From the NCBI GenBank assembly GCA_036939755.1, contig JALLAZ010000004.1:1-32406 (forward strand): DNA of 32,406 bases, given 5' to 3'. How positions within the stretch are numbered: position 1 is the stretch's first letter; each line of letters begins with the position of its first letter. Source of the DNA: Stephanodiscus triporus. Its lineage: Eukaryota; Bacillariophyta; Thalassiosirophyceae; Thalassiosirales; Thalassiosiraceae. The translations under genes and the position numbers were made by a program. Below the pieces are notes generated by a model. It worked only from the letters and a program-made list of their open reading frames with translations. It did no database searches and was not told where the DNA came from. Shown here piece by piece: positions 1-8,757 of this stretch.

Positions 1-20
1 TTACTTAATTTAGTAAATCG

Positions 21-34
21 TACTTAATTAAGTA
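21..34. repeat. 14-base perfect palindrome
   Basis: TACTTAATTAAGTA equals its own reverse complement. It lies in an AT-rich stretch about 50 bases before the PsbP-like start codon, next to an imperfect palindrome at 1-16. It could be a promoter element or chance in AT-rich DNA; nothing else supports a function. Confidence 0.4.
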
Positions 35-80
35 TTTTGGGTGCCCTGGGAGCCACAACACAAAACTTGCCTCGCACATC

Positions 81-1013
81 ATGAATCCAATATTTCTCGT
101 CTTCCTCTCGCTGATGCCGCCGGGGACGGCGGCATTCCACACCCCGCCGTCCTCCTCCGTCGCGAGGATAGGGGATGCGGCCGCCGTCGGAGGAACTCCC
201 CCCCCCCCCGCCGCGCTTCGCGCCCCCCCCGTTGGTCGCGGCGAAACAAATGACGCCGTGGCGGCGCGTGGGACGCGGCGTGTCGAATATGTCTGTGAGG
301 CGCGTAGGCCGTTCCTCGTCCGTTCCCTCTCCACGCTCGGGCGGGGGGGGGGCGCCGCCGCCGCCGCCGTCATCCTCGCGACGACCGCGCGTCCTCCCGT
401 CTCCCGCGCGGCCGGATCCTCCCCCTCCTCCTCCGCGACGACGGACCTCGCGTCGTACGACGACTCCGACTACGGATTCCGACTGCGCTTCCCGTCGTCG
501 TGGGAGAGGACCGAGCAGACCCTGTCGGGCCGTCGACGCGCGGTATTCTTCACCGATCCGTCGTCCTCGAGGGACGACGACGGAGGCGTGTCGTCGGGGG
601 TCGTGGAGACGCTGGGATTCGTGGCCTACACCCCCGTTCGGGACGACTTCGTCTCGCTCGCGTCGTTCGGGTCCGTCGACGAGGTCGGACAGGCGACGAT
701 CCTGCCCAAGGGCGAACTGGCGGGGGGGAACGCGACGCCGTCGAGGATGATCTCGGCGACGAGCGGGAGGGGGGCGTATTTCTTCGATTACGTCGCCGAG
801 CCGGTCGTGCCGGCCGGGCCGGGCGCGGGGGTGTTGACGACGACGTTGAAGCCGCAGCATTTTCGAACGATATTCACGTTGCTCCCGCCCGCGGGGAACG
901 CGTCGGCGGGCATGACGTTGATCACGGTCACGCTCCAGACGTCCGAGGAGAGGTACGCCGACGCGAAGGTAACATTCGATCGGATCATCGATTCGTACGA
1001 GAAGATCAAGTGA
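81..1013 (+). CDS. PsbP-domain protein, predicted thylakoid lumen
   Basis: A 310-residue single-exon protein. Residues 1-18 form a hydrophobic signal peptide, and the motif GTAAFHTP places Phe19 at the expected cleavage point, as in diatom plastid preproteins. An Arg/Pro/Ala-rich transit region follows. A second hydrophobic Ala-rich stretch at about 88-110 (AAAAAVILATTA) fits a thylakoid transfer signal. The mature part, about 123-310, has PsbP-family features: YGFRLRFPSSWER at the start, a central FVAYTPVRDDF strand, and a C-terminal TLQTSEERYADAK followed by a helix ending in SYEKIK. PsbP-family proteins bind photosystem II or help assemble photosystems in the lumen. This one may be a PsbP-like or PPD paralogue rather than the true extrinsic subunit; the sequence alone does not separate them. 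The ATG at 81 is the first in frame and gives the signal peptide. Homopolymer C and G runs in the transit region are error-prone. Confidence 0.85.
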   Translation: MNPIFLVFLSLMPPGTAAFHTPPSSSVARIGDAAAVGGTPPPPAALRAPPVGRGETNDAVAARGTRRVEYVCEARRPFLVRSLSTLGRGGGAAAAAVILATTARPPVSRAAGSSPSSSATTDLASYDDSDYGFRLRFPSSWERTEQTLSGRRRAVFFTDPSSSRDDDGGVSSGVVETLGFVAYTPVRDDFVSLASFGSVDEVGQATILPKGELAGGNATPSRMISATSGRGAYFFDYVAEPVVPAGPGAGVLTTTLKPQHFRTIFTLLPPAGNASAGMTLITVTLQTSEERYADAKVTFDRIIDSYEKIK

Positions 1014-1317
1014 TATGATGTCGACTCGTGTGCCGAGTTTTCGTTTGACCCGGCAGTTTTAGTCATTCTGGGGCATTCGTGGACCGACACGGACTTTGTT
1101 TGCGATGAAACAAACTCTCCCTATCTCTGACTGGAAAGTGGATTGCGTTTAAGTCATTTGAGAAGAGCTAGAGTTGACTATGATGGAAATAAATAATACG
1201 AAGCTATTGATTTTTCCATCAATATGATATTATGTATGTTAACTTTCCACAGCTCGCATCACTTCATGTTGGAAATACACTTAAACCCATTCCGAAGTCG
1301 ACAACAGATTTGTCTGC
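1014..1317. other. Intergenic region between convergent genes
   Basis: Shared 3' flank of the PsbP-like gene (+) and the sulfotransferase (-). The DNA is AT-rich. A perfect stem-loop with 7-base arms (TATTGAT at 1205-1211, ATCAATA at 1218-1224) and a 6-base loop sits between the two stops, just after AATAAATAAT, which could serve as a polyadenylation signal for the plus-strand gene. No coding signal is seen. Confidence 0.5.
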
Positions 1318-2448
1318 CTATGTCATCACTCTTTCCAATGCGCTGATGCAAGTTTGGCCCTGTCTAAATAGTTGCCATTGAAATGGAGGATTCAACGGGT
1401 CGTTTTTCGATGCCTTGATTTGACATCGATGTAACAAGTGGTTCAAGGTCTCGCGTTTTTGAGTATCATCAAGGTTTACTGCCCTCAGTATCAGTTGCTG
1501 GTAAGCCTCCATTTCCTTAAAAATCAAACAGCACAAGAAGATTGCATTTGAGGCACTGAGATCAGCGCTATATGGAACATTGTACCTATCACTTCCATGG
1601 TTATTCTTGACTCCATTGCTCTTGCCAAAATCACCTGTCCCTCCAAGAACTCGATCCAAATGGATGACGTCTTCCCACAATTGTTCCGTGCGGATAACAG
1701 CAACCCCGTAATTTGGCTTTATGTCAATAGTTTTTCTCCTGTAATGTTCGTAATTGAGTTTAAAATGCCGTCCGCCGCCATGGAACTTTTCGCCGCTCAA
1801 AACTTCTACACCCAATTTTATACATGCCTTGCTAGCGTCATATCTCAGGGCGGTGACAGTAGCATCTAATCCATGGGGAAAGCACTCTTTGTAAAACAGT
1901 GGATACTGATTGGCAGTATCGCCTGCATAGAAAAGGTTCCTGTGAAAGTTGTACGCTGAAATGAGCCTATCGATTGGTTCACGCACGGTAAAGAGGAAAA
2001 CATTCGTGTTGTTTAGTAACCACATTCTTTCTTCTTCATCAAGACCAAATCCCCACATGTGATAGTAACCCAAGGTGTGCCTTTCGAGCTGAGATGCTAG
2101 TGGCGAATGACTGTAACATGAGGAGGTATCTTCGCCGACGAGCGAATTATTCACCATGCATTTGACTGAGTTTATTGTTCCGGACAATCGCAACGCTCTG
2201 ACTAAAGTGGTGCCTCCGGCCTTTCCGACATGGATGAAGTAAATTCGAGGATTTAGTGGCATCACAGTCGGTGAATAAATGTCGCGAGAGATGATCGAAG
2301 CAGTGCTGTCTCTTTTCATTATTTCTTCGATGATAATTGGGGAATGGAAAAACATTCGCATTGAAATGAGAAACAGATGGGCGTGGGTGAACGCAAATGT
2401 CAAGGTAACCCAATACAATACCATCCTTTTGGACGATGGCTTGGTCAT
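1318..2448 (-). CDS. Type II membrane sulfotransferase family protein
   Basis: A 376-residue single-exon protein. A short basic N-terminus precedes a membrane segment at about 9-33, giving type II topology typical of Golgi enzymes. FIHVGKAGGTTL at 71-82 is the 5'-phosphosulfate (PAPS) loop. VREPIDRLISAYNF at about 155-168 is the 3'-phosphate motif with the Arg...Ser pattern. Two N-glycosylation sequons (NNS at about 100, NNT at about 146) fit a lumenal catalytic domain, and several Cys may form disulfides. The family transfers sulfate from PAPS to sugars or other acceptors; the acceptor cannot be read from sequence, though diatoms make sulfated polysaccharides. It is convergent with the PsbP-like gene upstream. 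The ATG at 2448 is the first in frame and supplies the membrane anchor. The DNA is less GC-rich than the neighbouring plastid gene. Confidence 0.85.
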   Translation of the reverse strand: MTKPSSKRMVLYWVTLTFAFTHAHLFLISMRMFFHSPIIIEEIMKRDSTASIISRDIYSPTVMPLNPRIYFIHVGKAGGTTLVRALRLSGTINSVKCMVNNSLVGEDTSSCYSHSPLASQLERHTLGYYHMWGFGLDEEERMWLLNNTNVFLFTVREPIDRLISAYNFHRNLFYAGDTANQYPLFYKECFPHGLDATVTALRYDASKACIKLGVEVLSGEKFHGGGRHFKLNYEHYRRKTIDIKPNYGVAVIRTEQLWEDVIHLDRVLGGTGDFGKSNGVKNNHGSDRYNVPYSADLSASNAIFLCCLIFKEMEAYQQLILRAVNLDDTQKRETLNHLLHRCQIKASKNDPLNPPFQWQLFRQGQTCISALERVMT

Positions 2449-4516
2449 TTTTTTTAGCTGGTTTCAAGCAACTTATTCATAGCAGATCGTCGATAGCTTG
2501 ATTTCCTTGCAACACCCGAGTCCCATTTGCCAGAACAGTCTGCCAACGCTTGATGATAGAGTGTAGTGCCACGGCCAAGTTATTTCTCTGACGGAGGAGA
2601 GGTCGAGGGGGACCGTAGGTCGTCAGATCGGAAGGAAGTTTTACTTGTTTCCTTTCCTCGTTCGTAAATAGGAATACATACACCTCTCTTTTTCTACGTC
2701 CGTTGAGAGGTATATCGTACAATACGATATCGTACTCTTTTATGTATCTATCTAGGTGGTAGTGGAGCTCCCCGCCCACAAAGAAAACAAAATGTCAGGG
2801 CCAGGCTTCAGGGTACCTAACCTACCTAGGGGTGGACGAAGGGCGCGGCTCTTAGAGTGCAGAGGCGTCAGTCTCGTTGAGCAACTAAGGAGTAATTTGC
2901 CTGCAACTGGGAGAAGTGGACTTAACAACGAATGCGTAGAGCTCTGCAACTGTTCCACCTCTAGTGCCAAGATAGAGGTGGCCAGCAGTCCAAAATTCAA
3001 AGCCTCTTCTAGCTCTAGCCGTGCACAGAGAGAGAACAAGTGACCTCCATGTTTCCATAGCTATTCGTGCATACGCTCTGGCTATTTTAGCTTTGCCACT
3101 TGCATACTTTACTGATATAGTATCTTGATGAATGTGAACCCCTTGATCTGCTTTCCTAGTCCTCTTTTCCTTGTCCTTTGTTTGTCCTTACCTCTCTTAT
3201 AAATATCAAACTGCAGGTAACGGTCTTTCTCCTCCAGAGTCTTGTACACATTACATACATGTATGATTCTTACCAATTACCAGAAACCTACACATTGCTC
3301 TAGACATTGTTTTATTATCCTTTCACATCTCCACTAAATGTCTTTGTTAATGCGGTTCTCCTAGTAGTCATGTGTTGTATCTTCTGGGGGACCTTTCAAT
3401 CCCAATTTCATCCAACTTTATCCAGCTTTGATTCGGCATATGGCTGCATGACTCCTTCTCTTGGGTTTATCCATCCCATCAGGGAACTTCACGTGTTGGT
3501 TTCCAGCTTCAGTGTTAACTCCAGTCACTCTCACTCTGCTTTAGTAGGACATCACTAGACTCCAGCATATGCTAGAGCAGTGGTACATATAGGAGTGCAT
3601 GCTGATGCTGCTTATCCCACACTTCTTACTACCTTCTTTATTTTTGCCATTCATGCAGAGTTTTGGGCTAAAAAAGCGACCAATTGCAACAGGATCGTCT
3701 AGGTAGATACCATATCTCAAGGTGGAGTATGTGGCTGGATTTCCAAAAAGAAACAATCAAGGGTATGTGGCTTCAAGAAGCACTTGCATTGAATGCATTG
3801 TGATTTCATTCAGTGCACGATTCAGTTTGAGTAATGTACCATGTTGTATGAAGAGAATTGTCATCCTCATCATAATAACTACAGCTTTGCCTTGATATCT
3901 CACATTCTTTCATCCTTTGCATCAATGAAATTGAAGCATTCCACAAGCAACATATTCATCCAGAGAGTCAAAATGATTACCAAATTGCCATCATATTTCT
4001 ACTGTCTTCTTGAGTGGCATGACCAGGCATCACATCACATCTCATACCATTTCTGCATCGATAAGCAGGCATGTTATTCATTATGCCACTATACTCTACC
4101 AGGAGTTGGCTGCTGGAGGAAAGGTATCCTTGAGCAGAGGCCAGTATGTCTGAGCTGGTGGAGATGAACATGTCATTGCCTGGTGTTAAGTATTTGATGG
4201 TCTCACCCCAAAACATTGAGATACAATTGCTGGTGCAAACCCAACAAAGACTATGCTATGACACTTGCTGCCAAGTCTGGCAAGACCTTCATGTCCTCCA
4301 AGTCCACCAAAGCAAATGCATCGAAAACATCACCTTCTTTGGGCACTATGACTGCTGATCCTGGTCTGGAAGGGTTAAGTGTCTAAATTAGTTAGATTCA
4401 CATTTGTTGACATCCTTTCACTTCTATTACCTTGTGCTTTTGTAAAGAAATGGGTTATTTGCATGTTATCAATGTTGTTATAAATAGTTAGCTGTACTAT
4501 TTTTGAAGACGATTGC
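2449..4516. other. Gene-poor region, possible decayed element remnants
   Basis: Two kilobases without a convincing gene, more AT-rich than its surroundings. It holds a perfect hairpin (ATATCGTA at 2712-2719, TACGATAT at 2723-2730), pyrimidine-rich tracts around 3130-3240 and short open frames. One plus-strand frame at about 4201-4385 reads as a Ser/Lys-rich tail containing CWCKPNKDYAM and ending in a stop. That looks like the decayed end of a coding sequence, possibly a mobile-element gene, but I recognise no domain. No complete long terminal repeats, terminal inverted repeats or reverse transcriptase motifs were found by eye. Its right end is the 3' flank of the pseudouridine synthase. Confidence 0.35.
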
Positions 4517-6595
4517 TTAGAAATCTTGGAATTTTGCCGGCAAGTCTATTTTGCAGTGAACCAAAACAGCACCGTCCTCTTCTGTGATATGGGCATGATT
4601 ACTTTCTCTCTCCTCCCCCAACACAGCTTCTCTTTTTGCGGCCCACTCTGATTTTCCCTGGGGTGTATTGTAGAAGGGGTGTTCAAGCGTAACCTCGTTG
4701 CTGCACAGGTAAAAACCTTGGTCACGCAAAGTCTTAGCCAGTCCACCACCATCATATAATTTGTCACCGAGAAGAGGACAGTGGCTCACCCAAGCCTGAG
4801 TGGGATACCGACGAGGTGGGCAAGGCGACTAATGATGAGAGCTTCAAAACTTGGAAACTATAAAGAACTTCAGATGGTATCATTTGTTCCTTACCATGTG
4901 TCTTCGCAATTGATGGTACCGCCCTGTCTTGGGTTTCAACTCCACCAAGCTAACTGTATCATTCCTTGCGTTTTCCAGTCGAATTTTTCGTACTACACGC
5001 CATATCGTTACTGCCGATTGGTCATCTAATTCTTTGTCAATTATTTGCCAAGGCATTTCTTCTGGACTCCTATTGAGTGCACCGTCTCCAATACTAACTC
5101 CCAGGCTCTCGGCCTCTTTGGATGTGATGGATGTTTCAACTGGCTCTTGAATATCGCCGTTCACAATTGCAGTGTCTACAAAACAAGAGTTGTGGCTCGT
5201 CAGAAATATGAAAATAACTGACGCGGTTTAATTACATACATGTAAGTAGTTCGCATGCAAACTCACAAGTCTTCTTCACCTTCCTCTCCTTAAACATTCG
5301 AGCCAACTCTACCATCGCCGGCTTCGTCTTGGCACACACTAACAACCCGCTCGTGCCCCTGTCAATCCTATGCACGGGAGACGGCCGTCTCATCACACTC
5401 ATCACCCCAGACTTGGGCGGAGTGAGCACCCACGGCAGGCAGGACTTTACGCTGTTTCGTCCAAAATCTCCACCTTTATGAGAAAATACCACTATTCCCT
5501 CGGGTTTATTCACGATGGCGAAATGATCATCCTCGTATACCACTGGCAGGTGGAACGGTGCCTCGCTGTGATGGTTTTTGCACTCCGAGTAGTTATGAGA
5601 CATTCGCGTTTGGATGGCTAAGGTATCCCCCGGGTGACTGAAGATTGAACGGGCGAAAATTTGTTAGATGGCATCATCTTCTGTTAACACAATGCTGCAA
5701 AAGAGCTCACTCACACACGATCTCCAACCTTTGCAACTTGCAATCTCTCAGTATCAAACTTCATCTCCTCTCCTCTCTCATCGCCACAAGTAGGAGGGCC
5801 ACGATGGACCAATATTTTCCTGCGTCGGCATTCCTTTCTTGCCCGCGTCTGTGTTGCGAATTGTTCTGGAAATAACAAGAACAAAGCCGCTGGTATGGTA
5901 ACATCATCAGGCTTTAATTGTAACCTGTTGATATCTTCTTTGGAGAATGAAGCATCGATTTGCGATTGAGTAAAACCATGTTCTGGGATGGTGTGCGATT
6001 TAATGATGAAAAAACCATTCGGTATGCCCTTTGGCAGGTCGTCGATTGATGTAAGCGTTTGACCTGTGGTGAATTTAGAAAAGAGATCTTGGTACTCGGC
6101 TCGGTAAGGAGTAGCTGTTGGGATGGAGTCTGTGACAGGATTACACTGTTGGTCGAAGTCGATGTCCTCATCGACCGAATCATTATCACGATCCATATCA
6201 TATCTGTTGCTTGGGCCGTTTGACGTTTCTTCTAACGCCGCCATGATTTTATCATTCATGAGTGAAAATAGTACAATTCTGGTAGTAAGAATAGAAGATG
6301 AGATTATGACCTCCGCTACTGAATTAATATTGCACTTGTTATGCCGAACAAGAGGAGTATAGGTATCCTTACAGAAATAGTTTCGGAGAGTGGATGGCCG
6401 AATGCGCCCAACTGAATGGCCCTGCTTACTACTTGACCCTAAGCTGTTGAATGTTGCCAAACGATGACCACAGCCTGAACGAAGATTGCAGTGAAGCAGG
6501 AGTATTCTCGGCAATGAAAATATGGAAGAGAGAGGCAGCATTAACAGTAGGGCGATAGTGTTGTTTGGTGTTTTAGTCCGTTTCGTGGAGGTCAT
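4517..6595 (-). CDS. RluA-type pseudouridine synthase with S4-like region, four exons
   Basis: Exons 6595-5715, 5637-5267, 5175-4895 and 4795-4517 join in frame to 603 residues. The three introns (77, 91 and 99 bases) begin GTGAGT, GTGAGT and GTAAGG and end in AG. Each join restores family sequence: KVGDRV/HPGDTL, VKKT/YTAIVNGD and RRHM/AWVSHCPLLGD. An S4-like RNA-binding segment spans about 247-310 (TQTRARKECRRRKILVHRG). The catalytic motif is HRIDRGTSG with Asp386, followed by GRYHQLRRHM at 502-511 and PLLGDKLYD at about 518-526. The family isomerises uridine to pseudouridine in tRNA or rRNA. The N-terminus has a basic, hydrophobic stretch (IALLLMLPLSSIFSLP) that could target an organelle. 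ATG 6595 is the first in-frame ATG; the frame extends upstream but only to a TTG. It has no deaminase domain, unlike yeast Rib2. It lies head to head with a RIB7-like gene. Confidence 0.9.
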
Positions 6596-6893
6596 GGCAG
6601 CCCGGGCAGGCGAAGGGGTCGACGCGAGTTGAGTGAGAGGTGGTGGAGTGATGTGAGGATGCTGTGGAATTTGCGCCAACAGACGCGCCAAATACGCTAT
6701 GTACTCGATCGCGCCTGGCTTCGCTCGAACAACGGGAGCGAGGCTTTTGTGTCTTATCTTTACGTCCTCGATCGATGGTGCATCAAGAAAGACGGCAAAC
6801 AAACAAGCCCTGACGAATCACCGCTGAAGAGTAATCACACACGATGATGATGGAGGTGTAGCATTACTAAGCAGTTTGGTGGGGTTTCGCACC
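6596..6893. promoter_or_regulatory. Bidirectional promoter, pseudouridine synthase / RIB7-like
   Basis: These 298 bases separate two divergent start codons and must carry both promoters and 5' leaders. No clear TATA box is visible. The plus-strand start is preceded by ACC directly before ATGG, a favourable initiation context. Shared regulation of the pair is inference. Confidence 0.5.
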
Positions 6894-8258
6894 ATGGTCT
6901 CAAAACGCTACTCTATGCGGGCTCTTCTTGCGTGTTATCTCGTCCTCGTCCTTTGCCTGTCGCGCGCTTGCCCAACAACTTCAAACGCAAACGTTGATGG
7001 GCACGGACTCACTAAGAGCGCAGGCAAGATAGGTGACCACGGTCTTGAAGCTGATGAAAATGACGCAGCAATTCAATGCATTCTATCTCGGCTCTCCTCG
7101 TGGATGAAAGAAAAGCGAAAGAACGACAAACGCAATCGACATAATTATGACGATGATGTGGTACTGCATCATCAGCAGACGTCACAAATAACTGAGGTAT
7201 ATCGCCCATTTGTCACATTAGCATATGCTCAAACACTCGATGGGATGATTGCCGCCAAAAAAGACTCCGAAGGGGGAACTGGCAAATCAAAGAGCTTGTT
7301 ACTGAGCTGCCCCTCATCCATGACTCTTACCCACCACTTGAGACATTTGCACGATGCTATACTGGTTGGAGGGTCAACATTTCTGTTGGATCAACCCAGA
7401 TTGAACGTCCGTCTTCCGTCCCCCAAATACGGTACTCGTGAAATCGTGCAACCAATGCCTGTTGTGCTTGATACGCATTTGAAGTATTTGCAACTTTTGC
7501 TCTTCGACAAAATAGTATCAACTGATTTATCATCACTACAACAATCATTACACGATGGTACTCTTCCTGATATCATGCTCGACAGAATCAAAGCGCATCA
7601 TCCAACAATATGCTGTTCGTCCGATGCCGCTAAAACATTCCTAGATATACTTGAGGTAGTGTTTCAAGACCAGCACGAACACATGAAGCGCAGGAGAAAG
7701 AAGAGTTACAAGATCACCGTCTACAAGAAGATTGATGAGTATGATCACGAAACAGACGTTTGTCTGCCGATCAAAATTACGATCCACATTACTCATCACA
7801 AGAAACACGAAGACGATGTGTTCGAAGACGTTACGCTGACATTGCTTCCTTGTCGAATCCACGAAAAAACAAATTCGCTGGATTTGAGGCATGTATTGCA
7901 CCAGTTGCACAATAAATTTGCGGTAGAAACTGTCATGGTGGAGGGTGGGGCTGGTATTTTATCATCATTTTTGAATGAATGTTTGGGCGGCACTGATTCT
8001 CCAGATAGTAACAGCCAAAGTTTTGCCATGAACAAGGTGGTTGATTGTATCTGTGTGACCATTGTACCAAAACTAATAGGAGGTAAATGGGGTCTTACCG
8101 TTTTGAGTGAATTTGGCACCGTGCTACCTGAACCCGGCACCGACCCTTCTGCATATATTGGTGTTGATGATGGTGCTGACATGATTGGAAAGCTCACAAT
8201 CAAAGATGGCGAATTTGTGAACTTGGGACACGATTGTACTTTTCTTGGTAGGATATGA
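6894..8258 (+). CDS. RIB7/RibD C-terminal-type pyrimidine reductase (riboflavin pathway)
   Basis: A 454-residue single-exon protein. Residues 9-25 form a signal-peptide-like stretch (ALLACYLVLVLCLS), suggesting entry into the secretory or plastid route. The catalytic fold is the dihydrofolate-reductase-like RibD C-terminal domain: LAYAQTLDGMIA at about 107, DAILVGGSTFLLDQPRLNVR at about 153, VMVEGGAGILSSFL at about 347 and PKLIGGKWG at about 391. By family, it reduces the ribosylamino-pyrimidine intermediate to the ribitylamino form with NADPH, the Rib7 step. No deaminase domain is present, so this is the stand-alone type. Residues about 230-320 are a Lys/His/Asp-rich insertion that splits the usual domain, making the protein longer than yeast Rib7 (about 244 residues). 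The frame is open upstream only from a TTG, so ATG 6894 is taken as start. It is divergent from a pseudouridine synthase. Confidence 0.87.
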   Translation: MVSKRYSMRALLACYLVLVLCLSRACPTTSNANVDGHGLTKSAGKIGDHGLEADENDAAIQCILSRLSSWMKEKRKNDKRNRHNYDDDVVLHHQQTSQITEVYRPFVTLAYAQTLDGMIAAKKDSEGGTGKSKSLLLSCPSSMTLTHHLRHLHDAILVGGSTFLLDQPRLNVRLPSPKYGTREIVQPMPVVLDTHLKYLQLLLFDKIVSTDLSSLQQSLHDGTLPDIMLDRIKAHHPTICCSSDAAKTFLDILEVVFQDQHEHMKRRRKKSYKITVYKKIDEYDHETDVCLPIKITIHITHHKKHEDDVFEDVTLTLLPCRIHEKTNSLDLRHVLHQLHNKFAVETVMVEGGAGILSSFLNECLGGTDSPDSNSQSFAMNKVVDCICVTIVPKLIGGKWGLTVLSEFGTVLPEPGTDPSAYIGVDDGADMIGKLTIKDGEFVNLGHDCTFLGRI

Positions 8259-8757
8259 CACGAAAACGCCGTGGACCAGTCATTGGAATAGATCAGATGC
8301 GGACCAGGGCACCCATTTGATCGTGGTTAGTTGAACTACTCCTAAAGGGTGGCTCTAACCTAAATGTGAGTAGATTCTACTCCCGTGAATAATAACTTCA
8401 GCAATGAAAGAATTGCCGCCGGTCTCCTGCTCCGCCGCTTCGGCCGCTGCTTATTGCCGATGCTCTATTGCTACAGCCAATCGCTCTCGTTTGCCGCAAT
8501 CGACGCCAATCAGGCGCCGAGGCTGCTCGTGAGCCGTTCACGGCGAGGACTGACACATCGAAAGGGTTTGGTCGTATGGGCAGCCCTGTAGCCGGAGGAG
8601 GCCGTCCCATAAACGATAAAGACTCGATCAGAACTTATCATAACGAGAAACCTTGGACCGCCCTGCTCCCGTCCCCGAACGCCCTAAGCGTCAATTAGGA
8701 GTAAATATTTGTTAAAAGGAGATACGGTTGGAAACATTACATTAACTTGTGGCACTG
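8259..8757. other. Intergenic region between convergent genes
   Basis: Separates the 3' ends of the RIB7-like gene and the flavodoxin reductase. It contains a perfect small hairpin (GAGTAG at 8368-8373, CTACTC at 8377-8382) and a GC-richer block at about 8400-8690 open in several frames. Those frames (up to 76 codons) show no domain, and their dense overlap on both strands suggests composition rather than coding. Confidence 0.4.

Noticed and set aside
6596..6802. Upstream extension of the pseudouridine synthase
   Set aside because: The open frame starts with TTG at 6802; ATG 6595 is the first in frame and leaves a normal intergenic promoter.
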